A stretch of 64,000 bases of DNA from Amphimedon queenslandica (GCF_000090795.2 NW_003546589.1:45820-109819), one strand, 5' to 3'; shown: positions 1 to 18,042, counted from the first letter of the stretch. A program made the numbers and translations. The notes: generated by a model not told the origin, from the sequence alone.

Positions 1-447
1 GGTATCAATGTTCCATTCCATGGTATTTGTTTCATAAATTCCAATAAAACCCTATCCCTGTTAATACATTATTATTATGCAATTTTGAAAGTACTAAGTA
101 TTTTTTAAAATGGCAGTTTTATAAAATTTGCAAAAATTAATACACATGCCCGTTAAAAATAATAAATTCAAAAAATTAAATCTTGATTAAGTAACACATA
201 ATTTCTCAATGTAGTAACCTATTGCTCAACAGTACATTGTCTGTAATACAGAACTAGAATACAAAACCGTTTGGTAGTACCCTTAACCATGTCCATGATA
301 ATTTTTAGACAAAAACAGCTCACTACTACACATAATCATAGTATCAATGACACAATGAACCATTGTCTCTGATTTGATTCATGATAACAATATAAGCTGT
401 CACAAGTAAGATTACAATACTATGAATCAAGTTACAGGGCAACTTGC
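1..447. other. Probable intron of the ICA69-like gene
   Basis: AT-rich sequence with stops in all frames and no recognisable coding segment on either strand. It is best read as the first intron of the BAR-domain gene, whose remaining exons would be outside the window. Confidence 0.5.
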
Positions 448-645
448 CTCTAATTTTAAATCAATGTCAGCATCACCAGCGACAATGTGCTCGTCTTCGT
501 CCCTCTTCAATTTAGTCAGTACTGTCTGCTTCGTTTTCCAATATTTCTTTTTAAGCCTTTGTTCAAGTGACGGGTTTTGAACATAGCCATCCTCAACCGA
601 CCCGTAGTGATAAGACATAACCTCTGCGCTCCCAAAACCTTCCAT
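448..645 (-). CDS. ICA1: ICA69-like BAR (arfaptin-homology) protein, first exon, partial
   Basis: The first coding exon of a protein resembling islet cell autoantigen 1, which uses an arfaptin-homology/BAR domain to bind curved Golgi and secretory-granule membranes. The start at 645 is the first Met. About 66 residues are visible; the stretch YWKTKQTVLTKL, then DEDEHIVAGDADIDLKLE, matches the start of the vertebrate AH domain almost residue for residue (from memory of the family). The exon most likely ends at 448, where the following GCAAGT looks like a GC-type splice donor, because the family match stops exactly there. The rest would lie left of the window; I saw no further exon in 1-440. 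It is the last of five minus-strand genes in a row, 240 bases downstream of the seven-helix gene. Confidence 0.75.
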
Positions 646-885
646 AATACTGTCTTCTCTTCCTCCAAAAATGATAAATCAGAGTCAGACTTTGTTTCCA
701 ATTAAAGCCCAACCAACTTCCTTTCAATAATCCTTTGTTAGCTATGGTTTAATACAATTTTGACAAAACAATAAAATTAATTGCAACAAAAATTCAACAT
801 TAATTCAGCCAGCATAAATCTAGCTATTACGCATGCACAATGTGTTCATAAAAATAATATTATTATAATACAAAGTTTCCACTCT

Positions 886-3800
886 TTAAAACCATGATAC
901 AGAATTGACCCGTGGCACAAAGATGCCCAAAGTGACAAGCAAGAATAAGATAAAAGAGCCACCAATTACAAAAGCAGGATACATAGGAACAAGTGCTATT
1001 TTTGCCTAAACAAAAATAGAAAGAATAATACAGTAAGTAAATACACATGCATCACAAAGAAGTAGCTTACAGCATATCTCGTAGAATTAGTGTAATTCAA
1101 AAACATCTCTAATTCTAAATCAGGTGTGTCAGAGAAGACAAATGGTCTACAGGCAACTTGAAGACCAAGAGTACGAATACTTCTACCTTTAGCAGTGAGA
1201 AGAGTGGCCTATACACACACACACAGTATCACAATTAAAGAATTTAAAAAGCTATTACCATTGCTACAGGGAACACAACTGCTAAAATCCATTGAAATAC
1301 ATTAAGAAAACCAAGTGCAATTCCAGTTGCATAATGAGGATCATTTCCACTGAGATCTTTATAAGCTAGTAATACAAAATAATACAATAATGGTGCACAA
1401 TGTAGTCAGAATAATACTTACAACTAATGACATTCACCACGAACACAAATATAACTGCAGTGGTTATAAAAGCCAGTTTTCCATTTAACACTTTCAAAAA
1501 CTCGTACACATGATAGACCTCCTACAGAAAAATTATAATAAATTCTTTAAAATTAATAATAATTGTTAGAAACTTTACTTTTGTTGCAGTATTTAAATTC
1601 TTATAGTGTTTGTTTTGTACTTTGTCAACTATGTTATCAATGTAAAAAGAAAGCATCTGACACTGTGAAGCATAATTGATAACCACTGCAATGTATAAAA
1701 GATCAAAGAATACAAATCCCAGCATTGCAAAAGAAACAAGTGAGTAGTGCAATCCATCATAGACATGTTGGTCACTATATAGAATTAGCATACATGTAAC
1801 ATGTACATGTAAGTTTTATAATATAAACTAACATTGTGAGTTGGTATGTACTGTTGGTAAACCAGTGTATAAGTGTGTTTGATTTGTCCAACTTTAGAGC
1901 AAATATACGTAATATACTAACTCCAAATGAAAGAAAGAACCACAGTACTCCAGAAACAAGAAAACCACTAAAAATATAAAAATATAGAATTAGTACTATT
2001 AATAATTGTATACAACATACAGTAAAACAAACACAGGTCTCTTTCTAGATTTATTGACACTTGTGTAATTATAACTTAAGAATACCTATAGATTAAAATT
2101 ACTTATGTCCTAGTTCTCTCTCTTCACTTACAGTTTCAGACAAGGAAGAGAGGTTTTCTGTCTCAGAAAAACGAAAAATTACAAATCCAACGATATAAGA
2201 ACTCAAGATTAACAGATAACTTATTAAATCTTGAGTAACAATATGATCATCACACATCAAGACAGAATAATTCCCTTTCTTCACAGGTGCTTGAGACTAA
2301 AAACAATATAAAATTAGAAAAGGAACTTGTACCAAATATAAACTAACCTGTGATCTTGAGAAACATGTAGTGATCTGTGCTATACAGGCAAATATCAGCA
2401 TGCTAAAAATAAAAATAGGATATACAACATTGCAAATCCTCTTGTACAAAGGTGCAGGATCAAAACGTGACCGAAAGGACCTCCAGCCAATCTAAATGAT
2501 AATAAATCTGCACCATTCAATTAAAGTAATCATATACCAATTTGAGAAGAATATGATAAGGATTAAGAACATATTTCTTGCAAAGATCAAGTGCTATTGT
2601 TGTAGAAGGCTCGTCCCAGCCAAAAGTTCCAACACCAGCCTTCATAAAACAACAGTATAAAGCAAAGGACTCAATTTTTTTATAAAAATTACCAAATTGT
2701 CGTATCCTCCAGTCGAGTCAGTGAAACTTGCTGTTAAACGTCCTTCAATGATTCCTCCAGTAGTTTCATCATCATTAGTAGATGTTCTGCTGGGTATATC
2801 CAATACCTCAACTGCAGTATCACCATTATCACTGTGAAACAAAAATAATTGTAGTATAATAAAACACACAATAACAACAACATACTCATGTGAATAGAGA
2901 GAAAGGTGTTGCACATTTTGCTGCTGTGATTGCCTACCAGATAAATCTACAAGGAGCAAAAGTCAATGTATCAATTACAAAACTCAAAATGCCACAACAA
3001 AAAATCTTATGGGAAATAACCAATCTTCATTCATAGCAAAAGGCTAATACAATGTATACAATAATAGCACACCTGCAACATCAATTACATGTAGACCTGT
3101 TGGTCCTTGTTGTTATTATAATGTGCAATATTAGACACAGTTTATATTACGAAAATTTGGAGATAAAAATTTTAAATCAAATTTTTGCGGCATTGACATG
3201 CAGTTATTGTACAGGGGCCATGCATGTTGCAAATTAAATTCTTGCATTTTCTGATTCCATCACTCTATTGCAAAAGTAATTTCTAAGAAGACACACATGA
3301 CACCTGTTCTACCTACCATGTAAATGGTAGAACAGTGTGCATCTTGTGGAAGCCTAACACAAAAAGGAGACAGGAGGTGAGTGTTTAATGATAGCAATGC
3401 TTTTTTACGTATGATTTATTTTATTCTGCCAGCTGCAGTATAGCTAAGTGTTCTGCTAATTTACATGTATACGTATGTGGCATCTATCACTACTGACTAG
3501 TGCTTAGATAAGTAACCTGAGTAAGCTATTGCATGTTATGATGTTACAGTCACATGATGAATTTACCACAAAAGAGCCTCGATCACTTTATGACAGGCAA
3601 GTAAAACAAAATTTATTTCGCAAGAAATTAGCAGATAGACATTGCATCAGTTATTCCAAAATCATCTATCAATTATTTACATTTGTGTAATTTGTTGCAT
3701 TTATCTACTTGACGTATCAGTCTTTCTTGTATCGTGTGTCATCGTCTAAACAGAAAGTGATTTTTAAATGTGTCTAAATGCATAATATTGTCTTTAAAAG

Positions 3801-4484
3801 ACAGTTTACACTTGGGCTTGCAGTCTTAAAGACTTTTAAATAAAACATGTATCATGACATGTAAATAAAAAACTCATTTTAACATCATAGAATTGTCACA
3901 AGCACTGCCATTTAGCATTGTGCTCAGGGTGAAGGTGTAGTCAAGATAGGTGTGATCAATGTAGCTGATTAGATAGTGTAATAATCTTCCATCTTTTTGC
4001 ATCTACTTTTAAAGCAAAATCTTGTGTATGTACTCATCTATCGTGTATAAAAATGCAATGTCCGGTAATTAACACCTCTCCTTCCGAACCAGGTCTGAAC
4101 TGTGAGACGAGACTAGGCTCTGTTTGAAAAATTACAATAATAGCCCATACCAACTGGTCTATATAATATATGTATCACGAGCACAAAAGGAAATTTTTGT
4201 TTTTTATTTCATTTTCATTTAAGTATGTATGACACAGCCTAATTATATAATTTTAATCCATATAAAAATTTAAATAATATAAGGCACACTATAAATAATA
4301 ATGTAAAATGACGAGACTTACAAGTGCTATTCAATGTTCTCCTGCTTCCTCCTCTATTAGCAGAATTATCAGACGAGGGAAGAGCAACATAACCTGTGCT
4401 GGGACCACTATGATCTAAGTCCATCCTTGTACTAGTAGATTCCTCGTATGAATGGGTTATTAATGGCGTATCATAAGAGCTCAT
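886..4484 (-). CDS. Seven-helix membrane protein, GRL-like (paralogue A)
   Basis: A multi-exon gene whose exons join in frame from a Met at 4484 (an upstream in-frame Met lies at 4523) to a stop at 886-888. After about 130 hydrophilic N-terminal residues come seven hydrophobic segments, roughly at 2345-2480, 2150-2260, 1925-1975, 1660-1770, 1430-1480, 1262-1350 and 890-1010. The protein ends a few residues after the last helix. It is clearly related to the plus-strand gene at 24989-28474: both share VL.PY.I.LK.IGWR before helix 1, INYA/SxQCQ after helix 4, RPF..xDTPxLxL before helix 7 and P.xVIGGSFIL in helix 7. Topology, the short C-terminus and the loop before helix 5 recall the gustatory-receptor-like (GRL) superfamily. 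That is inference and the family is not certain. Intron 1 is 1.4 kb; the others are mostly short. Confidence 0.7.
1213..1225. repeat. Short (AC)n microsatellite
   Basis: An ACACAC tract in an intron of the seven-helix gene. No function suggested. Confidence 0.7.
3302..3337. repeat. Small hairpin in intron 1 of the seven-helix gene
   Basis: CTGTTCTACC and GGTAGAACAG form ten perfect pairs around a loop of about 15 bases. It lies in the 1.4-kb first intron of the seven-helix gene, which holds nothing else that I recognise. It could be a remnant of a mobile element. Confidence 0.5.
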
Positions 4485-4625
4485 AGTTATAGCTAGCCAC
4501 CAACAAAAGGGCAGGTCACCCAAAAACCAGTCAGCACCCAGTCAGCAAAGGGCGCGGCCCTCTACAATGGGGCGTAAATAAAATTATTTTATTAGTTATT
4601 GTAAGGTTATGAAAAATAACAGTTG

Positions 4626-7600
4626 TTATTGCATTTGCATATTATGTATTTTAGTATTCATTGCTGCATAGTTTGCCTTCAGTTGCAGTCCATGCTGCAG
4701 GAAAAAATAAAAGAACATTTATTTTCTACACCATATACCTTTAATAAGCGAAAGGCATTGACCCACATTTGAAATGAAGAGTAATCTTCACAACAAAATA
4801 TCTTAAAGTCTTGTTTCTTCCAAGAGTCAAAAGGCTACATAAATTAAATATATATGATTCTAACATTTGTAATTTACCTTCACTATAAAGCAAAATGGTG
4901 TTGGAAGCGACTGTACAAACTGCTTTTTATGTGAATGCAATTCAGCAACTCCATCAACAATGGTATAGAGACATTGATCAATGCTAGCAATTACTTTCTG
5001 CTTATCAGCTGAGCCCTACATAGCACACAAATTATGTTTATTACTCACATAAGCTTACTTTGTTTGATGTGCTGCTGCTGCATATTCCAGAATGATTTAA
5101 GTAAAAGGTATCACTTATCCACTTTAATTTATTCCCTTGCTTGCAATAGCTCATTTTTGAACTCACAAGAGGAACTCCTACATCTGTTGATTTTTCAGTA
5201 ATTCTCTTTATAGGAAACTAAAAAGAAATGTATATATTCCATTAAAAAATTTTTGTTTCCTCACAGGGGGCTCTTTCCATAAGAAGTATTTTTTCTCATT
5301 GCTACGTAGAACAAAACGTGGCTGACTCTTTTTAGGCCAGCTAAAAGTAATTGTATGTAGAAGTTCATCTTCTTCTAGTTGGCGTTCTACACAATCATTG
5401 ATTAAAAGTATTTATTAAAAAGAAATCATACCATGTTTAAAAAGGTCAGAAACTTCAAACAAGGTATGGTTGATATTAGGTGCTATTCCAGCTTTATGTA
5501 CAGCTTTAAACATTATTTGAATGACTGGGGCATCTTCAGGTACTTGAATGATAACAGTTTGCACACCTTCAACTTCCACAGGAATAAAGACCTACGAATT
5601 AGTGTATTTATTATTAAAATGCATTTTAATACTTGTTTTGAAGACTTTGTTACAGTAGTTGAATTTTTAGCAGCAGCAATGCTCTATTAATATGAATTTA
5701 TGATAATCATAATAAACTAATAACAAGTTACTTTTGCTTGCAATATCTCAATCTCAGATGACGTTAAAGTCATACTGCAATCTAATGTAGCATCTACATC
5801 AATATCATCAACTTCTAATAAGAAATATATAATGATGTTAATTGATAATGAAACTATTACTTTGAATCAGTAAATCATTATGTTCATCTTTGCCATCATT
5901 TCTAAGTGCATTGGAAGCAGATAATGAAACCATTAAAGGACTATAGACTGAATGATTTCCATTTGATGGTAGTTTTTGTGTCATTTGAGATCTATGATGC
6001 ACTTCTTCAATCATTCCTGAACTTTCTGTTTCAATGTCTTCCTTTTCTTTTATCTCATTTTCTGAAAAGTCTATTTCTTCATCTTCTTCTTCAATGACAG
6101 GTGGGATGCTTAACTCCACTGTTGATGTTCGCTGTGCTTCATTCCAAGATTCTAATGCATATTTACTAATGAAAATAATTATCATTAAAGATTGTGCAAT
6201 ATACTAAATTTCTTAAGAGCTTACTTGATACAATTTACTGATACTTGTAACTCTGCAGTATGTACTTCTTTTAGGGGCTCATGAATGACAATATCTCCTG
6301 TGTTTAGTAAACTCAACTCCTCCTCTTTTTTGGATAGTTCCATTAATGGTGGGTCCATAACACAACCAAAAGACTCGAATGCTTCTTTGCTGAGTGGTTT
6401 AAAGTCCACATATGCATCATCATTACCATCATCATCTGACTGTTCTCCATCACTTCTATCAGGAGAACTCAGGTCATCATCACTAATTAGCTGAAGATGA
6501 GGTATAGGAAGCGATTCTTTCTATAATAAGTGCAATATAATTATTATTTATTATAATTGCAATTACCTGAAATGTAACTGTAATTTCTTCAAAACACGAA
6601 TTATTACTTGTACTTGTAATTACGATAGCTTCTTCAAAATTGTTGCTTCTAAATTTAATCTCATCTGCACTGGGAGTTATAAGCTCTTGAGAAACTGTCA
6701 AGTCATCATTTGTCTCTTCTAATCAAAGAAAGATTATGATATTTATTAATTTTGTAGACATGATTACTCATGCATTATGATCAATTAACACAATACTGCT
6801 ATATGGTAGTCTCGCTGCCCAGACCATTGCCCAGCCTAAAGTCATTGTGTGCAGCAAAACTAGCTATGTGATACTTACTCTGTGAATCATTTGAAAGCTC
6901 ACCAGAACTATGATGTACTGGTACATCATTGGAAAGCTACATAATTTTTATAGTATGCAAAGAGAGTCAATAATGTACTTCCATACCACAGTATCTTTAA
7001 ACTGCCATTTAAAATCTTCTAATTTGTCAAAGGAATTCTGTATTATGAATTTGACAAAATGTAAGTGAGGTTGAAACAGAATAACTCACTGTTTTTCCAC
7101 CATCATCACTACTTTGAGAAGCACGGCTAAGACTGTGGTGGGGGGTTAAAGATGTCTAACAGGTCAGATTAATAATTTACCACATTATTTTTTTAGTTAC
7201 CAAAATATCTGGCTTTATTGCTTTAAAAAGCATCTTCATACAATCCTTGTGGTTGTTTTCCCTTGCCAAGTCAAAAGGCTTTAGGCCATCAAAATCTTCG
7301 ACATTCACAGGAGCTCCTCTCTTAATAAGAAAAGCAACTGCTTCTGTCTATCGGAACAATATATAACAAAATGGACACATTATACACACTTGTCCTTGAT
7401 CAGCTGCATCATGCAATGGTATTCCTCCTAGATCATCTTTGTCAGTGAGAGAACCACCATTATCTAATATCCACTTCAGGCACTTTACCTAGACTAAGGT
7501 CAGAAAACAAATTAATTTTTAATGCATACGTGTCCACTGGCAGCAGCATAATGAGCTGGTGTTGCTCCTTCAGCTGATCTCTGTCGAGGAGGTACACCAC

Positions 7601-8441
7601 TGCCAACAAGTACTTTGAGACATTCTACATTACCAGCCTGAGCAGCAGCGTGGATTGGCAACATGCCATCATTAGCACCGATGTACAAGTCACCTTTGCC
7701 ATGATTTATCAACAATTCCAAACACTCCACACTATTTGTAAAAAATCACAATTATAATTACAAGTATGGTCAACTCAACCTTCCTTCCTGAGCTGCAAAG
7801 TATAGTGGAGTGGCACCATGATCAGTCCTTTGATTTGGAATGTATGATTTGTGTCGTGTCAAGCATTTCAAACATCTGATGTTATCTAGACATTAAACCA
7901 ATCGTTAATAATTGTACCAATTTGATTAATTTTGAAACATACTTTTAGCGGCACAGATATGAACTGGAGTTACACCGTTAGCACCTTTGTCACTGGGGAC
8001 AGCAGCTGTGCTTTCCAAAAGCCAATTAGTGATTGCTGTTTGTCCAAACCTGCAGGCTATATGCAGCACTGTTGCTCCTTCTGAAGTGGTATCGAGAACT
8101 GAGCATTGAGTAGATTCAATCAGATACTTAAGACACTCCAAATGACCCATAGCGGCTGCATCATGAGCAGCAGTTGACCCATTCTTTGCAACTGCATTAG
8201 AAGATATACCAGAGTTTTGAACCAGCCATTTCAGACAATCTAATTTCCCACTTCTTGCTGCATAGTGAATAGGTGTAGCTCCATAATCATCGGTTTCGTT
8301 GAAGCCCCCTAATGTCCTATAGGCAGTAATCAGACAAGTTTCGTGCCCCAAACGTGCTGCATTGATTGCTGGGCGTTTAGACTTGTTACAATGGTGACAA
8401 ATGCTAGTATAAGCCTTCTTCTTCCTTTTTAATCTCCACAT
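4626..8441 (-). CDS. Espin-type ankyrin repeats fused to an RA-PH module
   Basis: I could join the exons in frame from Met 8441 to a stop at 4626-4628. The N-terminal half (8441-7204) is an array of about nine ankyrin repeats that matches the espin N-terminus closely in order, for example GATPIHYAARSGKLDCLKWL, AAHDAAAMGHLECLKYL and ATVLHIACRFGQ. A long acidic, Ser-rich linker follows (7155-5890). The C-terminal third holds a Ras-association-like domain (about 5760-5280, with ERQLEEDE and FVLRSNEKKYFLWKEPP) and a PH domain (about 5220-4640, ending F.IFCCEDYSSFQMWVNAF). This tandem resembles RIAM/lamellipodin and Grb7/10/14. Espin bundles actin and MRL proteins link Ras-family GTPases to actin, so an actin-scaffold role is likely. 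The espin WH2 and actin-bundling C-terminus is absent. The preceding kinase gene stops only 110 bases upstream. Confidence 0.8.
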
Positions 8442-8550
8442 TTCAAAATTAGGGTGGGGCTCAATTTACTGATAATTTTATTAATAAACCTGACTCAGCA
8501 GAAATTTAATACTACAAAAAGTATACACAGTCAATCAAAAACAAATTAAT

Positions 8551-11500
8551 TTAATGCAAATTTTCAATGTCACAAAGAATGTCATTGACCAAAGGCCTAT
8601 CTGCAGGTTCTACGCTAAGACATGACTGAATGAGGGTTACAAACTGAGGCCAATTGATGTGCTGTAACTGCTTGTCTCGCTCGCTACCCGACGTTCCCAG
8701 AGCTTTTCGGCAATACATCTCAATTAGCAAAACACCATAACCATATATGTCTAATGAAGGAGAGAGGCTATCAGAATCCATAGCTTCTGGAGCAGCATAA
8801 GCAGAAAGAGGTGTTGCCATATAAGGGAAGAATCCTATATCGGTGATCTTTCCCTTCCATCCATTGCCTTTAGGTTCCAAGAGGACTGTGTGACTACTAA
8901 GAGAGCCATGAGTGATGGGAGTTGGGTGAAGGTGAAGATAAGCAAGCCCACATGCAACATCCTTGGCAAGTGAGAGGATATGATTACGGGATAATGGAGC
9001 TTCTTCAAGATGAATATTTAACGCTTTGAAGGAAGAGAACTCGGTAACAATGATGTAATCCTCAACAGTGGTAGCACCAATGAATAAAACAATATTAGGA
9101 TGGTGTAGCTTGCTATTGAGACTCATTGCTTTCCTGTAATCTTCAAAAGACCGAACCTTACGAAGACATTTGACACCAACTTTTGTTCTGCGAAATGAGC
9201 CACTGTAAAAATTTCCGGTACGAGATTGCAGTATCATTTCCTGCTCATTCATATCTATATCATCTTTCTCCAGCGCCCAAAAGTCATCAGTGGAATAAAG
9301 AGGATCAGAAGAAGACACTGATGTCATTGATGTAGACTGAAGTAAGGACAGCTCTTTGCGTAATTGTATCAACTGAAGTTCAGTTGTTTCAGAACTTTTT
9401 TCCTTGATATCTGAGAGCTCCTGCTTAAGTTGCTTTATTTCCAGTAATGCCTTCTGTAGCTCATCCTGGGAAGACTTTTTTTGAATTTCGGCTGATTGTG
9501 CTCGCTTCTTGGCATCAGAAAGATCACTGAAGAGTGTAATTGACTCTTTTCGTTCCTATTAAATTATATTTATTCACATACCGCACGTGAAATGCAACTG
9601 CTTGCCTTAACTGCATTTTCTTTTGCCTGTAAAACTTTCTTTTCTGCAACCTCGGCAACTTTTCGAGCTTCAACAGCTTCCTGTTCTGCTGCATCAGCTC
9701 TTTGCTCTGCTCTCTCGGCTCTGGCTTGTTCCTCCCCCAGTGGCAATAGAGCAACATTCTAAGTGAAGAATGTATGCATTATCATGGTAAGATAAAGGAA
9801 ACTCACCTTTGTAGTAACAAGCATCCACTCTTTCCTTCCCTGGAACACACGGTCATATAACTTACGAACATACTCGTCAAGAAGTGGAGCACTTGATGAA
9901 TTATCTAGTATCACAGTAGCAGTCCATCCTTCATTATCTCTTTTCACTAAGGCACTCATCAATAACATAATGATCACCACAAAAACAACTCACTTAACTC
10001 AACAACAGCAGTATCAGCCATCATAATCTGCTCTTGCCAGTCTTTAAAATCTTCCAGTTCAGCAACTCCACCAAACAGTACCAGCCACACACAGTGAGGG
10101 CCCAATGTGAAAGAAGATACAGCATGATACAGACGGCCTGCTACCACAGGTGGCAGTGGTACCTATATCGTGACACATGTAATTTAATTCACACTATAGG
10201 AAATGTTTATGTAATTAATACACAGCAACTTCATTAGTAACTAAAATAAATCAATTATTAGATACAAATGCAGTAAAATAACAATGTGAGAGGCACTATC
10301 CATGTATATATAGCTGGACTAATATTTAGATTCTTTATTTTCACAATAACCCCTTTATCAAGCAGATTGTGAAAAGTAATTCAGTATAAATATACACATG
10401 TAAGCCACATTTCATCATAATACAGGTTCAATAGAGCACATAAAAATCATTAAATAGTCTATAGTAGATTAGAACAATGATTAACCACAGTAAGTAGTTT
10501 ACAGCCAACCAATAATAGTAATATGCATATGTGTCGAATTCATGAGATTATAAAAGGTCAGATTGCTAGAAGCCATTTAATAAGTTACTGTCAGCAGTCA
10601 TATTTGCAATAATTTGATTATATGCTACAGCTACACCTATAAACAGTAACTGGTAGAATTATTATGACTCTAAACTGATAGATAGGACAAAAATCAAATA
10701 AAAATGCCAGGAGCTAAAGTCAAACTATATATAGCACGGATTAGTTACTGGAAATGTAATACATGACTCAGTGATTCACAGTAACCGAATATACAATAGT
10801 AGTAAATATTACTCGGAAGGTGAAATCAATAATGTATTGCATAACTTACATTTGTCCAATTTGTAGTGGGTAAATCAAAAAGCCAACAGTCACTTAATAC
10901 CTTAGCATTGTCATTCTCACCTCCAACAATCAATACACAGGGGCAAGGCTTAGGGCTATAGAGGCCAGGTGCAAATGCAATCGAGTGATCACAAGTTCCA
11001 GCAGGCCAAGGTACAGTTGAATCGGCAGGAGAGGATAATTTGGTCCAAAACTAGTGACGAAAACCAAATTGTCACATGACAGGAATTTAAAGGAAAAGTT
11101 TGGCACTAGAGGTAACAAAATGAAAATAGACTCACCACACTTTCTTTTTCAAACTCTACAATGTAAACATCCCGCAAACGAATTCCTTCATGTTGATATC
11201 CCCCAAACATTAGAGCCCTATTCTCACTGACTGCTGTCACAGAGAAGTTACTGCATGGAGGAGGAGGATCACCAGTCACATGAGGTACTGACCATGAACC
11301 TATGTCAACAAAATTTCATCATACCACAACAAAGACAGGTGTACAAGACATGCACATGTAGATCCAACAATAATTATCAACATTTTAGTAACAAGGTTTC
11401 TGTAATTTTCCCACATGTCGAACATGTTTAACACATGTTAACAGACGAAGCCACTATATTTAAGGAATTTAAAACACTAGTGGCGACAAATTACAATGTA

Positions 11501-12146
11501 CATACACCAACTTACCCGACTGAATACAAAAGAGGTGAGCCTCATTTGTCCATCCATACTCGGGCTTCCCTCTCTTCGGTATGTACATAGCTTGAGGCTC
11601 GTGGTTATCCGGTAAAACTCCATACCCGCCAAAAATAAAAAGATAATCTTCATTACGCAATCTGAACCTGACCATACCACACTGGGCCTTCTTCATAGGG
11701 AGGGACGTCTTAAAGCTGCTGCTTGAATGAGGTGTAATTTCCTTCCATCTCATGGTAACGGAATTCAAACAATGAAGACTATTGTGATGGCAGCCACCGT
11801 GGCCACATCTACCACCGAAATAGTAAATGTCCTCCTCAATATTAGTGACAGCGTGATAAGCAACACCTAGTGGCGGCATACCACTGGTCGGTATCTGGCT
11901 CCACTCTCCGCTTCTCATATTGTACATTTCTACGACGGACAGAGCCTTTATCTTCTCTGAGCTGGAATGGACCTTTGGGACTAGTTTATGCCAACCGCCC
12001 CAGAGATAGACTCTATCACCAACTGCAACCATAGCGTGTCCCACACGAGGTTGAGGCTGATACTTTTTACCTGCAGATAAACTAGACAATGAAAAGAATT
12101 AGATTCACGTTTTCTTACCATGGTGTAGTTTAAAGCGACTCAGCAT
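8551..12146 (-). CDS. Kelch-repeat, coiled-coil, TKL-type pseudokinase
   Basis: The short first exon begins at Met 12146 (MLSRFKLHHG) and splices to a kelch exon at 12065, using a CAG acceptor that keeps the frame (GKKYQPQPRVGHAMVAVGDR). Kelch blades continue in exons to about 10020 (GG..., Y.FGGR, FIFGGYG, LMFGGY, LIVGGEN, LFGGV). A Lys/Glu/Ala-rich coiled coil spans about 9760-9360, and the last exon holds a kinase-like domain of the tyrosine-kinase-like group (LHHPNIVLFIGATT). The ATP-anchoring Lys is kept (VGVKCL), but the glycine loop is degenerate, HRD is replaced by HGS (HGSLSSHTVLL) and DFG reads DIG. Catalysis by the usual mechanism is therefore unlikely, and a scaffold or sensor role is inferred. 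The stop is at 8551-8553. The intron at about 10170-10850 shows nothing recognisable. Confidence 0.85.
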
Positions 12147-12360
12147 CTCGAACAAGGCCTCACAATCTTTCTTTCAAGCAGACACGAGAGTCACAAGGAG
12201 AGGCGCTGCACTTTAATTGTATGGCTGTTCTTCTCCGCCCACAATACACACAAAAGATAATTTTTAAGCAATTTTTATTGATCAAAATTATTATTTTTTT
12301 AGTGTGCATTAACAATCAGCAAAGATAACTAGTGTAGTTGTAATAAGTAAGAGTGTTTCA

Positions 12361-17746
<5,386 letters not shown>

Positions 17747-18042
17747 AACTTGTAACAAACCACACCTCTCTCAATAAGTTGGTTCTCCCTCCCCTTGTCT
17801 CCTCGCCAAAAAGACTCTGAAAGAAGGATCAAGTCAATCCAAAAGGACAAAAAACAAGAGATAATATCCAGAAACAGACACAGTGACAAGCAAAAATGAG
17901 CACGTTTCACGTCCAGAGTGAGGAAAAATTGAAATGTGTGAATGTTTTAATAGAAATTCTAAATACGGTATTCAGATGAGCATTAATTAGAGTTACCAAT
18001 TTGATGTTGCTATGACAACAGTCACTTTGCTGATAAACTAAG
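17747..18042. promoter_or_regulatory. Divergent promoter region, DDX3 / EFHC2
   Basis: 296 bases separate the two start codons, so the region must drive both genes. It holds a CACGTTTCACGT pair of half E-boxes near 17900 and an RFX-type X-box at the EFHC2 side. No TATA box is evident. Confidence 0.6.
18006..18019 (+). promoter_or_regulatory. RFX X-box before EFHC2
   Basis: GTTGCTATGACAAC is an imperfect palindrome that fits the RFX binding consensus (GTTGCCATGGCAAC type). It ends 23 bases before the EFHC2 ATG. RFX factors drive ciliary genes across animals, which suits the product. Confidence 0.65.

Noticed and set aside
7093-7155. Boundary between two separate genes (ankyrin gene and RA-PH gene)
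   Set aside because: Exons on both sides and through the acidic linker join in one frame with good GT-AG sites, and no stop or promoter-like gap is seen.
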